64,000 nt of DNA from Pseudothioclava arenosa (GTDB taxonomy: Bacteria; Pseudomonadota; Alphaproteobacteria; Rhodobacterales; Rhodobacteraceae). The notes below the pieces were generated by a model. That model saw only the letters and a list, made by a program, of their open reading frames with translations, was not told where the DNA came from and did not search any database. The DNA lies in assembly GCF_002358085.1 (NCBI RefSeq), contig NZ_NTJD01000001.1, positions 248,001-312,000 of the forward strand, given 5' to 3'. The position numbers were made by a program, and so were the translations under genes. Of the stretch, positions 16,236-26,527 are shown piece after piece. Numbering within the stretch: position 1 is the first letter of the stretch; each line of letters starts with the position of its first letter.

Positions 16236-17156
16236 ATGCCGCATGATCATCATCACCATGGTCACCACCATCACCACCACCTGAGCCCCGCCGCGGGCGA
16301 TCGGCAGGTGGCCTGGGCGGTGGCGATCAATCTGGGCCTCACCGGCGCTCAGGTGATCGGCGGGCTGGTGGCGGGATCTGTCGCGCTGATCGCAGACGGG
16401 GTGCATAATTTCTCGGATGCGGCGGCGCTGGTGCTGGCCTTTGGCGCGCGCCGGCTGGCGCGGCGTGGTGCGGACGCGGCCATGAGCTTTGGCTGGGCGC
16501 GGGCCGAAGTGGTTGCGGCGCTGATCAATTACGTTTCGCTCGTTGTGGTGGCGCTCTGGCTGATCGCCGAAGCCGTGGGGCGTCTTCTGGCGCCGCCCGA
16601 GGTGAACGGTTCGATCGTGATCTGGCTGGCGGCGCTGGCGCTGGTGATTGACCTTGGCACGGCCTGGCTGACCTGGCGGCTGTCGAAGGAAAGCCTGAAT
16701 ATCCGCGCGGCCTTCCTGCACAACCTTGCCGATGCGGGGGCCTCGGTTGCGGTGATCGTGGGCGGCGTGGCGATTGTTCTGTTCGATTGGCGCCTGATCG
16801 ACCCGCTGCTGACGATCGGGATTTCGGTCTTTATCCTGTGGCATGTCGCGGGCGATATCATGCCGGTCCTGCGCATCCTGATGCTGGGCGCGCCGCAGCG
16901 GCTGGAGACCGCCGAGATCGAGGCGCATCTGGCGCGGGTGCCAGGCGTGGCGAGCCTCCATCACGTCCATCTGTGGCAGATCGACGAGCATCGCAACGCC
17001 TTCGAGGCGCATCTGGTGCTGGCCGAGGGCGCGGATTTTGCGCGGGTGATCGCCGAGGCCAAGGCGATGCTGGCCGAGGAGTTCGGGCTGAAACATGTCA
17101 CGCTCGAACCCGAGACAGCGGCGCTGGGCTGTGCCGATCGCGCCGCCGCCTGTTAG
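16236..17156 (+). CDS. Cation diffusion facilitator (zinc/divalent cation exporter)
   Basis: 306 residues. It opens with a His-rich stretch (HDHHHHGHHHHHH), then six membrane helices, with the metal-site HNFSDA in helix 2 and HNLADAG in helix 5, and a cytosolic C-terminal domain (about 215-290) containing HHVHLWQ. This is the CDF/ZitB-CzcD layout for proton-driven efflux of Zn2+ or Co2+. ATG at 16236 follows a GTGGGGG site; in-frame codons further upstream lie in the repeat. It converges with DUF2798, stops 4 bases apart. Confidence 0.9.
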   Translation: MPHDHHHHGHHHHHHLSPAAGDRQVAWAVAINLGLTGAQVIGGLVAGSVALIADGVHNFSDAAALVLAFGARRLARRGADAAMSFGWARAEVVAALINYVSLVVVALWLIAEAVGRLLAPPEVNGSIVIWLAALALVIDLGTAWLTWRLSKESLNIRAAFLHNLADAGASVAVIVGGVAIVLFDWRLIDPLLTIGISVFILWHVAGDIMPVLRILMLGAPQRLETAEIEAHLARVPGVASLHHVHLWQIDEHRNAFEAHLVLAEGADFARVIAEAKAMLAEEFGLKHVTLEPETAALGCADRAAAC

Positions 17157-17160
17157 CGGA

Positions 17161-17388
17161 TCAGGCCGCCACGGTAAGCCGCTGCGTGAGCCGCCGTGCG
17201 AAGGGCGCCACGATCAGCACCGCCGGATAGGCCAGGAGCCAGGACGGCAGCCAGGCGCCGATCCAGAGCTGCGGGAAGTTCTCGACCAGACCGGTCGCGC
17301 GAAAGGTCGCGATGCCCGAGACGAGAAAGGACATCAGCCCCGAGAGGATCAGGCTGAACAGGAAATGGCTGTAACGTGCAGGGATCAT
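17161..17388 (-). CDS. DUF2798 small membrane protein
   Basis: 75 residues with two hydrophobic segments and the DUF2798 pattern: LILSGLMSFLVSGIAT in the first, IGAWLPSWLLAYPAVLIVAPF in the second. Function unknown in the family. GGAG sits 7 bases before the ATG. It is convergent with the CDF transporter gene. Confidence 0.82.
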   Translation of the reverse strand: MIPARYSHFLFSLILSGLMSFLVSGIATFRATGLVENFPQLWIGAWLPSWLLAYPAVLIVAPFARRLTQRLTVAA

Positions 17389-17488
17389 GGTGCGGCTCCG
17401 GTTGAGGGGGAGGCGCTGAACCTAACCTGTGCGCGGGTGTTCGAAAACGCCGATGGGGGCGCAGGTCCCTTGGCGAATTTGCACAGGA

Positions 17489-18256
17489 TCAGGTTCCGGC
17501 TTTGGCCTTCTCCAGCCAGCCGATCCCGGCCTCGGTCGTTTCAGCGGGGATATATTCGGCGCCGATGTAGCCCGCATAGCCCCCGGCCTTCAGACCCGCG
17601 AAAACCGCCGGATAGTCGATTTCCCCGGCATCGGGTTCCGAGCGCTGCGGGGTCTGCGCGATCTGCACATGGCGTGTGGCCCCGCCATGGCGTGCCCAGG
17701 CCGCCTGCGCATCGCCGGTGATCTTTTGCGCGTGATAGAAATCGAATTGCAGGCCAAGGTTCGGCGCGCCGACCTCGGCGATTACCTCGGCGGCGAGATC
17801 GTAATCGGCAAGAAAATAGCCCGGCATATCGCCCCGGTTGATCGGCTCGATCAGGAACGAGTGATTGGGCGCCTCGGCACAGGCCCAACGCAGGTTCTCG
17901 ATGAAACAGGCGCGGGCCTCGGGCGCGTCGCTGGCCCCGGCCATCACATGCAGATGCAAGGGTTTGAGCACCTGCGCATAGCGCAGCACCCGGCGGAAAT
18001 CGCTGCGAAACCGGGCCTCTTGCCCCGGCACGGCAGCAAAGCCGCGCGGCCCGCCGGTGTAATTCGGCGGCGGCGCATTGATGACCACAAGGGGCAGCAC
18101 ATGGATCACCAACTCGTCGCGCATCTCCTGCGCGGGGCCGTCATAGGGAAACTGCACCTCGACCGCATCGAACCCCGCCGCCTTGGCTGCAGCGAAACGC
18201 TCCATGAATGGCAGCTCACTGAACAGGAGGCTGAGATTCGCGCTGAATTTCAGCAT
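17489..18256 (-). CDS. hyi: Hydroxypyruvate isomerase-like TIM-barrel protein
   Basis: 255 residues of the xylose-isomerase-like TIM-barrel superfamily, matching Hyi: N-terminal FSANLSLLF with PFMERFAAAKAAGFDAVE, central FLIEPINRGDMPGYFL with the metal-ligand Glu, and C-terminal YIGAEYIP. It would interconvert hydroxypyruvate and tartronate semialdehyde in glyoxylate metabolism, which fits the glycolate oxidase genes nearby. It starts 1 base after the DUF1285 stop, so the two form an operon. Confidence 0.85.
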   Translation of the reverse strand: MLKFSANLSLLFSELPFMERFAAAKAAGFDAVEVQFPYDGPAQEMRDELVIHVLPLVVINAPPPNYTGGPRGFAAVPGQEARFRSDFRRVLRYAQVLKPLHLHVMAGASDAPEARACFIENLRWACAEAPNHSFLIEPINRGDMPGYFLADYDLAAEVIAEVGAPNLGLQFDFYHAQKITGDAQAAWARHGGATRHVQIAQTPQRSEPDAGEIDYPAVFAGLKAGGYAGYIGAEYIPAETTEAGIGWLEKAKAGT

Positions 18257-18257
18257 G

Positions 18258-18860
18258 TTAGAGGTCGGCCATCGGGATGATCGGGAAGAATTCACCATGC
18301 GACCAGAGGCCAAGCCAGTCGGCGCCTTCGTGGCTGGCCGGGCGCGCGATATCGACGAGGCGGTAAAACGTCTTGCGGTCGATCCGGGCTTCAAGGCCGC
18401 GACGCACGTGGATATAGGGGCGCGGCTCGCCGCCCTCGCGGGTCTCGACGCGGATGCGGTGCTCGGCATCGGCGACAACCTCGTCGCCGACATTGGTGGT
18501 GAAGCGCAAGACCTGCTCGGGGCCGCGCCCGACCGCCTCGCAATCGGTGGCGATGAAGGGTGCGTCCTCGACCCGGATACCGACCTTCTCGACCGGCGTC
18601 ACAAGGAAATATTTTCCGTCTTCGAGCTTGAGCACCGAGGCGAAAAGCCTGACCAGAGGCGCCCGCCCGATCGGCGTGCCAAGATAAAACCAGGTGCCAT
18701 CCGCGCGGATCTCCATGTCGAGATCACCGCAAAACGGCGGGTTCCACAGATGCACCGGCGGCGGGCCTTTCCGACCCGCCTTGCTTGCCGCCGCGGCGAT
18801 ACCATCGGCGTTGGGCGCTGCGCCCTTCACGGGCTTTTGTGGGGTCGATCCGTTGCTCAT
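18258..18860 (-). CDS. DUF1285 protein
   Basis: 200 residues. A Lys/Pro/Ala-rich N-terminus is followed by the DUF1285 core: PPVHLWNPPFCGDLDMEIRADG, then FYLGTPIGRAPLVRLFASVL and a KYFLVTPVEKVGIRVEDAPF block. It is a conserved cytosolic family with a known fold but no assigned activity. First gene of a two-gene unit with hyi; its promoter faces the MoxR operon across about 70 bases. Confidence 0.82.
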   Translation of the reverse strand: MSNGSTPQKPVKGAAPNADGIAAAASKAGRKGPPPVHLWNPPFCGDLDMEIRADGTWFYLGTPIGRAPLVRLFASVLKLEDGKYFLVTPVEKVGIRVEDAPFIATDCEAVGRGPEQVLRFTTNVGDEVVADAEHRIRVETREGGEPRPYIHVRRGLEARIDRKTFYRLVDIARPASHEGADWLGLWSHGEFFPIIPMADL

Positions 18861-18931
18861 CGGTCTTTCCGGTTTGTTTGCGCGCGAATATCTGCTTTGC
18901 TGAACATAATAGCTTACGGGGAGCATTTGTC

Positions 18932-19941
<1,010 letters not shown>

Positions 19942-19945
<4 letters not shown>

Positions 19946-20847
19946 CCCAAGCCCCGCCTTCTGCCGCCCGCGCGCTCGAATTGCGCCGCGGCGCGGAGGC
20001 CGAAGCTTCGGCCCTTCCCGCGCTTCTGGTCGCGGCAGAGCATCTGGCGGCAACGGTGCAGATGGGGGGCCATGGCCGCCGTCGCGCGGGTGCGGGGGAG
20101 GAATTCTGGCAATACCGGCCCGTGCATTCGGGCGATGATGCGCGGTTCATCGACTGGCGCCGCTCGGCGCGCTCGGACACGCAATACCTGCGTGAACGCG
20201 AATGGCAGCTGGCGCAGTCGGTGCATCTTTGGGTCGATGACGCGGCCTCGATGCGGTTTGCGGGCAGCGCGACGAATGCGGCGCGGGCCTCCAAGGGGGA
20301 GCGCGCGCGGCTTCTGGCGCTGGCGCTGGCGGTGCTGATGATCCGTGGGGGCGAGCGTGTCGGGCTGATGGGGCCGCTGGCGCCGCCGCGTCCGGGTCGG
20401 GCGCAACTGATGACGCTGGCCGCGCATCTGTCGAGCCTGCCTGAGGCGGGCGATTACGGCGCGCCCGAGGTGGGGGCTGTGCAATCGGGTGCCCGAGCGG
20501 TGTTTCTGTCGGATTTCTTCGGCGCGCCCGAGGCGATCGAAGCGGCGCTTGCGCGGCTGTCGGATCGCGGCGTGACCGGGGTGATGCTGCAGGTGCTCGA
20601 CCCCGAGGAAGAGGAATTCCCGTTTCAGGGCCGCACCATTTTCGAGTCGATGTCGGGCGCCTTGACGCATGAAACCCGCAAGGCCGCCGACCTGCGCGCG
20701 CGCTACCTTGAACGGCTGGCCGAGCGGCGCGAGCGGCTTTCGCGGATGGCGCGCGCGGCGGGTTGGCAGTTCTCGACCCATCATACCGGATCGCCCGCGC
20801 AAGGCGCACTGCTCTGGCTCAATGCCGCGCTCGGGAGGCTGGTCTGA
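19942..20847 (+). CDS. DUF58 protein (MoxR partner)
   Basis: 301 residues, GTG start overlapping the MoxR stop. The DUF58 motif YRPVHSGDDARFIDWRRSAR lies at about 53-72, followed by a VWA-like domain (HLWVDDAASMRF, then GERVGLMGPL and FLSDFFG). DUF58 proteins accompany MoxR in the Bat-type aerotolerance and stress clusters. It overlaps the next gene by one base (TGATG). Confidence 0.9.
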
Positions 20848-23591
20848 TGTGGATGCTGGGCCCTGTCGGTTTCTCTGCGCCCTGGCTCTTGCTGGGGCTC
20901 TTGGGCCTGCCGATCCTGTGGCTCTTGCTGCGCGCGGTGCCGCCTGCGCCGATCCGCCGTCGCTTTCCGGGTGTCGCGCTCCTGCTGGGGCTCCGCGACG
21001 AGGATGCCGAGGCCGATCGCACGCCTTGGTGGCTGATGCTGTTGCGTATGGCGGCGCTGGCGGCGGCGATCATCGGTTTTGCCGGGCCGGTCCTGAACCC
21101 GCGCGTGGCGCTGCCGGGGCAGGGGCCGCTGCTGGTTCTGTTTGACGGCTCCTGGGCCGCGGCGCCGGGTTGGTCGCGCGCGATCGCCCGCGCTGGACTG
21201 GCGCTTGAAGAGGCGCGCGTCGCGGGCCGCCCGGCGGCGCTGATCGACCTGTCCGACCCGCCACCGCAGGCCCTGTCCTTTGCCCCCGCCGCGGATCTGG
21301 CCGCGCAATTGCCCGGCCTGAAACCCCATCCGTGGGAGCCTGCCGCGTTCGATCCGGCGCTGTTGCCGGAGGGCGGTTTCGACACGCTCTGGCTCTCGGA
21401 CGGGGTGGCGCGCGAAGGCCGCGCGCCCTTGCTAGCGGCGGTGCAATCCCGTGGCGCGGTCAGCGTCTGGCAGCCGGCGCGCCCGGTGCTGGCGCTCAGC
21501 TCTGCGGCACTTGTTGACGGCGAGCTGGTCGTCGGGGCGATTGCCTCCGCCCCGCCCGCCGCGCCCGTCGAGATCGTGGCCGTCGGGCTCGACCCCGCCG
21601 GGATCGAGCGCGACCTGATCCGCGCGCCCCTTGATTTCGAAGGGAAAACCAGCACCGAACAGGTCTTTGACCTGCCGCCTGAATTGCGCAACCGGATCAC
21701 CCGCTTCGAGATCGCGGGCGCGCGTTCGGCGGGGGCTGTGCGGTTGACCGATGACGCGCTCAAGCGCCGCAAAGTGGCGCTGGTCGCCGGGGGGCGCCCA
21801 CGCGAAGGGCTCGAACTGCTCTCGCCGCTGCATTACCTCCGCGAGGCGCTGGCGCCCTCGGCGGACCTGATCGAAAGCCCGCTGGAAGATGTGCTGCCCG
21901 TCAGCCCCGATGTGATCATCCTGGCCGATGTCGCCGAGGTCGCCGAGCCCGACCGGCTTGCGGAATGGATCGAGGAAGGCGGGCTTCTGCTGCGCTTTGC
22001 CGGGCCGCGAATGGCGGCGGCCGAGGCGGAAGACCCGCTTTTGCCAGTGCGGTTGCGGCTGGGCGGGCGTTCGGTCGGGGGCACGATGAGCTGGGGCGAG
22101 CCGCGCAGCCTCGCGCCCTTTGCCGAGGCCTCGCCCTTTGCCGGGCTTCCCGTGCCCGAAGAGGTGCGCGTGAGCATGCAGGTCATGGCCGAGCCGGGCC
22201 CCGAGCTGGCCGAGGCGACGCTGGCGGCGCTGGCCGATGGCACGCCGCTGGTGACGCGCGCGCGCTTTGGCACCGGGCAGATCGTGCTCTTCCATGTGAC
22301 GGCGAATGCGGAATGGTCGTCTTTGCCGCTGTCGGGGCTGTTCCCGCAGATGCTGGAACGGCTTGCGGTTTCGACCCGCCCTGCCGAGCCAGAAGCGGCG
22401 GAATTGGCGGGCACGATCTGGGTGCCGCAAAAGGTTTTGGATGGCTATGGCCGCTTGCAGGCGACGGATGCCGCTGCCGGGATCGCGGGCGAGGACCTTG
22501 CCGGCGGTGCGGCTAGTGCTGCGACGCCGCCGGGGCTTTATGCGGCGGGTGACCGGGTGATCGCGCTGAATGCGGTGACGCGCGGGCGCACGCTGGCGGC
22601 GGCGCAATGGCCCGCGACAGTGACGCTTGAAGGTGCGCTGGAGGAGCGGGAAGAGGTTCCGCTGAAGGGCATCGCGCTGGCGCTCGCGCTTGGCGCGCTT
22701 CTGCTCGACGTGCTCGCGACGCTGGGCCTGTCGGGGCGGCTCTGGCGCCCGGCTGTGCGCGGCGCGGCGCTGGTGCTGGCGCTGGCGCTGGCGCTCGTGC
22801 CGCACCCGCCGCAGGCGCAGGAACCCGCGCAGATGGATGAGGCCCGCGCCATTCAGGCCGCCTCGAACGTGGTCTTCGCCCATGTGCCCACCGGCGATGC
22901 CGAGGTCGATCGCGTCGCTTATGCCGGGCTCAAGGGGCTGTCGGATATCGTCGCGCGGCGCACCACGGTCGAGCCCTCGGCGCCGATGACGCTGGATCTT
23001 GAGCGCGACGATCTTGCGCTGTTCAGTCTGATCTACTGGCCGGTGACCGAAGGCCAGCCCGCGCCCTCGCCGCGCGTTTATGCCAAGCTCAACCGTTACC
23101 TGCGCAGCGGCGGGATGATCCTGTTCGATACGCGCGACGCCGATCTGGCCGGGGTCGGGGCAACGACGCCCGCCGGGCAACGGCTGCAGGCGCTGGCGGC
23201 GCCACTGGATGTGCCGCCGCTCGAGGCGGTGCCGCCCGATCACGTGCTCACGCGCACGTTCTACTTGCTGCAGGATTTTCCGGGCCGCCACGACGGCGCG
23301 ATCTGGGTCGAGGCCGCCCCACCTGATGCCGAGCTGGCCGAGGGCATGCCCTTTCGCAACCTCAATGACGGTGTGACGCCGGTGGTGATCGGCGGCAATG
23401 ACTGGGCCTCGGCCTGGGCGGAAACCCCCGAGGGCCTGCCGATGTTTCCGGTCGGGCGCGGCATGGCGGGCGAGCGTCAACGCGAGATGGCGGCGCGTTT
23501 TGGCGTGAACCTCGTGATGCATGTGCTGACGGGTAACTACAAATCCGATCAGGTCCATGTGCCCGCGCTTCTGGAAAGGCTCGGGCAATGA
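20847..23591 (+). CDS. Membrane-anchored BatA-N / DUF4159 protein
   Basis: 914 residues. The N-terminus carries the two-helix aerotolerance-regulator (BatA N) segment FSAPWLLLGLLGLPILWLLL, PAPIRRRFPG. A VWA-like region follows (about 90-230), then a large periplasmic part, further membrane helices around 610-660, and a C-terminal DUF4159 domain (about 690-910) with LIYWPVTEG, AKLNRYLRSGGMILFDTRD and DHVLTRTFYLL. Function is unknown; envelope-stress or maturation roles are inferred from the MoxR context. Overlaps both neighbours. Confidence 0.82.
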   Translation: MWMLGPVGFSAPWLLLGLLGLPILWLLLRAVPPAPIRRRFPGVALLLGLRDEDAEADRTPWWLMLLRMAALAAAIIGFAGPVLNPRVALPGQGPLLVLFDGSWAAAPGWSRAIARAGLALEEARVAGRPAALIDLSDPPPQALSFAPAADLAAQLPGLKPHPWEPAAFDPALLPEGGFDTLWLSDGVAREGRAPLLAAVQSRGAVSVWQPARPVLALSSAALVDGELVVGAIASAPPAAPVEIVAVGLDPAGIERDLIRAPLDFEGKTSTEQVFDLPPELRNRITRFEIAGARSAGAVRLTDDALKRRKVALVAGGRPREGLELLSPLHYLREALAPSADLIESPLEDVLPVSPDVIILADVAEVAEPDRLAEWIEEGGLLLRFAGPRMAAAEAEDPLLPVRLRLGGRSVGGTMSWGEPRSLAPFAEASPFAGLPVPEEVRVSMQVMAEPGPELAEATLAALADGTPLVTRARFGTGQIVLFHVTANAEWSSLPLSGLFPQMLERLAVSTRPAEPEAAELAGTIWVPQKVLDGYGRLQATDAAAGIAGEDLAGGAASAATPPGLYAAGDRVIALNAVTRGRTLAAAQWPATVTLEGALEEREEVPLKGIALALALGALLLDVLATLGLSGRLWRPAVRGAALVLALALALVPHPPQAQEPAQMDEARAIQAASNVVFAHVPTGDAEVDRVAYAGLKGLSDIVARRTTVEPSAPMTLDLERDDLALFSLIYWPVTEGQPAPSPRVYAKLNRYLRSGGMILFDTRDADLAGVGATTPAGQRLQALAAPLDVPPLEAVPPDHVLTRTFYLLQDFPGRHDGAIWVEAAPPDAELAEGMPFRNLNDGVTPVVIGGNDWASAWAETPEGLPMFPVGRGMAGERQREMAARFGVNLVMHVLTGNYKSDQVHVPALLERLGQ

Positions 23592-25687
23592 GCGGGCTTT
23601 CGGTGATCTTCGCGCCGCTTCTGCCCTGGCCCGTGATCGCGGCGCTTGCCGGGGCGGCGCTGGTGCTGGTGGCGCTGGCGCTGTGGCGCGGGCTTCCGGG
23701 CTGGGCGCTGCGTGGCCTTGCCGTGCTGGTCCTGTTGGCGGCGCTGGCGCAGCCCGCGCTGCAAACCGCCGAGACCGAGCCGCTCTCCGACATCGTCTTG
23801 CTGCTCGATGATCGCTCGTCCTCGCAGGCGCTGGCCGATCGTCCGGCGCAAACCGATGCCGCGCTGGCCCGGATCGCGGCCGAACTGGACGGGTTGGGCG
23901 GCGTTGAAACCCGCCGTGTCAGCGTGGCCGATGGCGAGGGCAACGCTGGCACCGAGATCGGCGCGGCCTTGGCCGAGGCGCTGGCCGCCGAGCCGCGCGC
24001 GCGCATCGCGGGCGCCATCGTGATCTCCGACGGGCAGGCCCATGACCCGGCGCTCTTGCCCGAGATGCCCGCGCCCCTGCATCTGCTGCTGACCGGGCGC
24101 GATAACGACTGGGATCGCCGCCTCGTGATCCGGACCGCCCCCGCCTTCGGTATCATCGGCGAGGAAACCCAGATCCGCCTCCGCGTCGAGGATCAGGGCG
24201 CCGTGCCGCCCGAACTGGCCGGGCGCGCGGGGCTGGAAATCTCGATCGACGGGGGAGACCCCAAACGCTACGAGGTCAATGTCGGGCGCGAGCTGGAGCT
24301 GCCGCTGGTGCTGAAACACGGCGGGCAGAACGTGGTGCAATTCACCCTCGATCCGTCCGAGGGCGAGCTGACCGAACGCAACAACGCGGCGGTCGTGCAG
24401 ATCAACGGCGTGCGCGACCGGCTGCGCGTGCTGCTGGTCTCGGGCGAACCCCATGCGGGCGAGCGCACCTGGCGCAACCTACTGAAATCCGACGCGGCGG
24501 TGGACCTTGTGCATTTCACCATCCTGCGCCCGCCCGAAAAGCAGGACGGCACGCCGGTCTCGGAGCTCTCGCTGATCGCCTTCCCGACGCAAGAGCTGTT
24601 CATCGACAAGATAGACGAGTTCGACCTGATCATCTTCGACCGTTACGGCGCGCGCGGCATCCTGCCCTCGGCCTATTTCGCCAATATCCGCAGCTATATC
24701 GAGCGCGGCGGCGCGGTGCTGATTTCGGCCGGCCCCGAGTTCGCCACCGTCCAGAGCCTCTCGCGCACCGCCCTCGAAGACCTGATGCCCGCGCGCCCCA
24801 CCGGTCGCGTCCTCTCCGAGGCCTTTCTGCCGCGTCCGACCGAGCTGGGCCTGCGCCATCCGGTGACCGCCGGGCTTGACGGGGCGCCGCCCGCCGCCGG
24901 TCAACCTGAGGCCGAAGGTGTCCCGCACTGGGGCCGCTGGCTGCGCCAGATCGAGGTTGAAAACCCCACCGGCGAGGTCGTGATGGAGGGCGCAGGCAAC
25001 ACGCCGCTTCTGGTGCTTTCGCGTCAGGGCGAGGGCCGTGTGGCGCTGCTGGCCTCCGATCATGCCTGGCTCTGGGATCGCGGCTTCGAAGGCGGCGGCC
25101 CGCAGCTCGAATTGCTGCGCCGCATCGCGCATTGGTCGATGAAAGAGCCCGAGCTGGAAGAAGAGGCGCTTTACGCCGAGATCGAACCCGGCAGCCTGAG
25201 CGTGACCCTCGTGCGCCGCTCGATGGCGCCTTCGGTCCCGCCCGTCGCCCTCACCCATCCCGACGGCACGCGCGAGGAAATCGCCCTTGCCGAAACTGCG
25301 CCGGGCCGCTTCACCGCGCGCTGGCAGGCGCCGGAGGCCGGGCTCTACCGGCTGCGCGACGGAGATCTGGAACGCGTCTTCGCGCTCGGCCCCGCTGCCC
25401 CGCGTGAATTCGAAGAAACCCTCGCCAGTGCCGCGACGCTTCAGGCCGCGATCACCGCCTCGGGCGGCGCCGTCACCCGCCTTGAAGACGGCATCCCCCG
25501 CCTGCGCCTGATCCGCGCGGGCCGCGCCAGCGCTGGCAATGGCTGGATCGGCCTCACCCCGCGCGGCGCCAGCGCAACCGTCGACTTGCGGGTCGCGCCG
25601 CTCCTGCCGGGCTGGGCGTGGCTCCTGATGGCCGTCGCGCTCACCCTCGCCGCCTGGCTGCTTGAGGGGCGCACCCGCCGCCGCTGA
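23588..25687 (+). CDS. Membrane protein with VWA-like and GATase1-like domains
   Basis: 699 residues, ATGA overlap with the DUF4159 gene. Two N-terminal membrane helices (about 10-65), a VWA-like segment (DIVLLLDDRSSSQA, then IAGAIVISDGQAHD), a beta-rich region, a glutamine-amidotransferase-like domain (about 275-500: RVLLVSGEPHAGERTWRNLL, LIIFDRYGA, GRVALLASDHAWLWDRG) without an obvious catalytic Cys, and one C-terminal helix (GWAWLLMAVALTLAAWLL) followed by Arg residues. It is the fourth gene of the MoxR cluster; function unknown. Confidence 0.75.
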   Translation: MSGLSVIFAPLLPWPVIAALAGAALVLVALALWRGLPGWALRGLAVLVLLAALAQPALQTAETEPLSDIVLLLDDRSSSQALADRPAQTDAALARIAAELDGLGGVETRRVSVADGEGNAGTEIGAALAEALAAEPRARIAGAIVISDGQAHDPALLPEMPAPLHLLLTGRDNDWDRRLVIRTAPAFGIIGEETQIRLRVEDQGAVPPELAGRAGLEISIDGGDPKRYEVNVGRELELPLVLKHGGQNVVQFTLDPSEGELTERNNAAVVQINGVRDRLRVLLVSGEPHAGERTWRNLLKSDAAVDLVHFTILRPPEKQDGTPVSELSLIAFPTQELFIDKIDEFDLIIFDRYGARGILPSAYFANIRSYIERGGAVLISAGPEFATVQSLSRTALEDLMPARPTGRVLSEAFLPRPTELGLRHPVTAGLDGAPPAAGQPEAEGVPHWGRWLRQIEVENPTGEVVMEGAGNTPLLVLSRQGEGRVALLASDHAWLWDRGFEGGGPQLELLRRIAHWSMKEPELEEEALYAEIEPGSLSVTLVRRSMAPSVPPVALTHPDGTREEIALAETAPGRFTARWQAPEAGLYRLRDGDLERVFALGPAAPREFEETLASAATLQAAITASGGAVTRLEDGIPRLRLIRAGRASAGNGWIGLTPRGASATVDLRVAPLLPGWAWLLMAVALTLAAWLLEGRTRRR

Positions 25688-25689
25688 AC

Positions 25690-25748
25690 CTCTTCATTTT
25701 GCCGAAAATATCCCGGGGGGAGGCCGCAGGCCGAGGGGGCAGCGCCCC
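25690..25748 (-). repeat. Dispersed intergenic element (minus copy)
   Basis: CTTCATTTTGCCGAAAATAT then CCCGGGGGGAGG (25691-25722), followed by GC-rich hairpins (GGCCGCAGGCC; AGGGGGC-A-GCGCCCCCT). Located between the convergent MoxR-cluster and DUF599 genes. Confidence 0.65.
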
Positions 25749-26447
25749 CTATTCGGGCGGGTTCTCCAACAGCGCGATCCGCGCGACCGAGGCGAACTCG
25801 CGCCGCCACAGCATCACCGTCGTCATCACAACCGCCACCGCCAGCGCCACCGGACCGGCCAGCCAGGCCAGCGAGGCCAGCGCGAAATAGACCGAGCGCA
25901 GCCCGCGGTTGAAGCTCTTGGCAGCATTGATGTTGACCCGCGCCGCCTGCGCCGCGCGCGGATAGGCCAGCGGGTCGTTCACATCATTGGGCACTGCCGC
26001 CATCGCGATTGCCGCATAGGAAAACAGCCGGTGCGACCAGACGAATTTCAGGAACGCATTCGCCCCGAACAAGACCGCCGTCAGGATCCGCGTCTCCCAC
26101 AACAGCCGCGGCCCTTCCTCCAGCGCGAATTCCGACGCCAGGTCCGACAGCCGCTCGGGATTGCCGATCAGCGCGAGCCCGCCCCCGATCGCGATCAGCG
26201 CCGTCGAGGCGAAGAAGGTCGTCGATTGCCGCAGCCCGTCCATCATCGCGCCATCGAAGATCCGCGGCTGGCGCGTCACCAGCTGGCGCATCCACTCGCG
26301 CCGGTAGCCCTCCATCAAAACCCCGACCGAGGGACGATGCGCGGGCGGATGCTCGGTCACCCAGCCGATGCCGAGCCAGGCCAGCACCAGAAGCGCCAGA
26401 GCCGCCAGATCGGCGAAACTGAGAGGGCCAAGAAGCAAATCACTCAT
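25749..26447 (-). CDS. DUF599 membrane protein
   Basis: 232 residues with four hydrophobic segments (about 10-30, 75-95, 118-135, 185-210) and the DUF599 hallmarks: LVLAWLGIGWVTEH, REWMRQLVTRQPRIFDGAM, NAFLKFVWSHRLFSY and the RAAQAARVNINAAKSFNRGLR block. The family is of unknown function. It is divergent from glcD across an 80-base promoter region. Confidence 0.85.
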   Translation of the reverse strand: MSDLLLGPLSFADLAALALLVLAWLGIGWVTEHPPAHRPSVGVLMEGYRREWMRQLVTRQPRIFDGAMMDGLRQSTTFFASTALIAIGGGLALIGNPERLSDLASEFALEEGPRLLWETRILTAVLFGANAFLKFVWSHRLFSYAAIAMAAVPNDVNDPLAYPRAAQAARVNINAAKSFNRGLRSVYFALASLAWLAGPVALAVAVVMTTVMLWRREFASVARIALLENPPE

Positions 26448-26476
26448 GATAAACTGTTAGCGCGCTTCGAGATTGC

Positions 26477-26490
26477 TTGCCAGACGGCAA
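26477..26490. promoter_or_regulatory. Inverted repeat in the DUF599-glcD divergent promoter
   Basis: TTGCC-AGAC-GGCAA, a perfect 5-bp inverted repeat. It lies 3 bases left of the TGGTTA-N7-TGACCA motif and could be a second operator or part of a composite site. Confidence 0.3.
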
Positions 26491-26493
26491 AAC

Positions 26494-26512
26494 TGGTTAT
26501 ATTTTCTGACCA
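26494..26512 (+). promoter_or_regulatory. Candidate FCD-regulator operator before glcD
   Basis: TGGTTA-tattttc-TGACCA, 15 bases before the glcD ATG. It matches the TGGTCA-N7-TGACC repeat in the promoter of the FCD/GntR regulator gene at 6398-6415 in both half-sites and spacing. Confidence 0.4.
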
Positions 26513-26527
26513 GATGGAGGAGCCCCG

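Noticed and set aside
13008-17096. Antisense open frame of over 1300 codons opposite polA and the CDF gene
   Set aside because: Codon-bias shadow of high-GC coding DNA: it spans two real genes on the other strand, has Arg/His-rich low-complexity composition and no domain.
17427-17490. CCTGTGC/GCACAGG repeat and a GGTGTT-CGAA-AACGCC hairpin between DUF2798 and hyi
   Set aside because: Arms too short or too far apart and no U-tract; not enough to call a terminator or operator.
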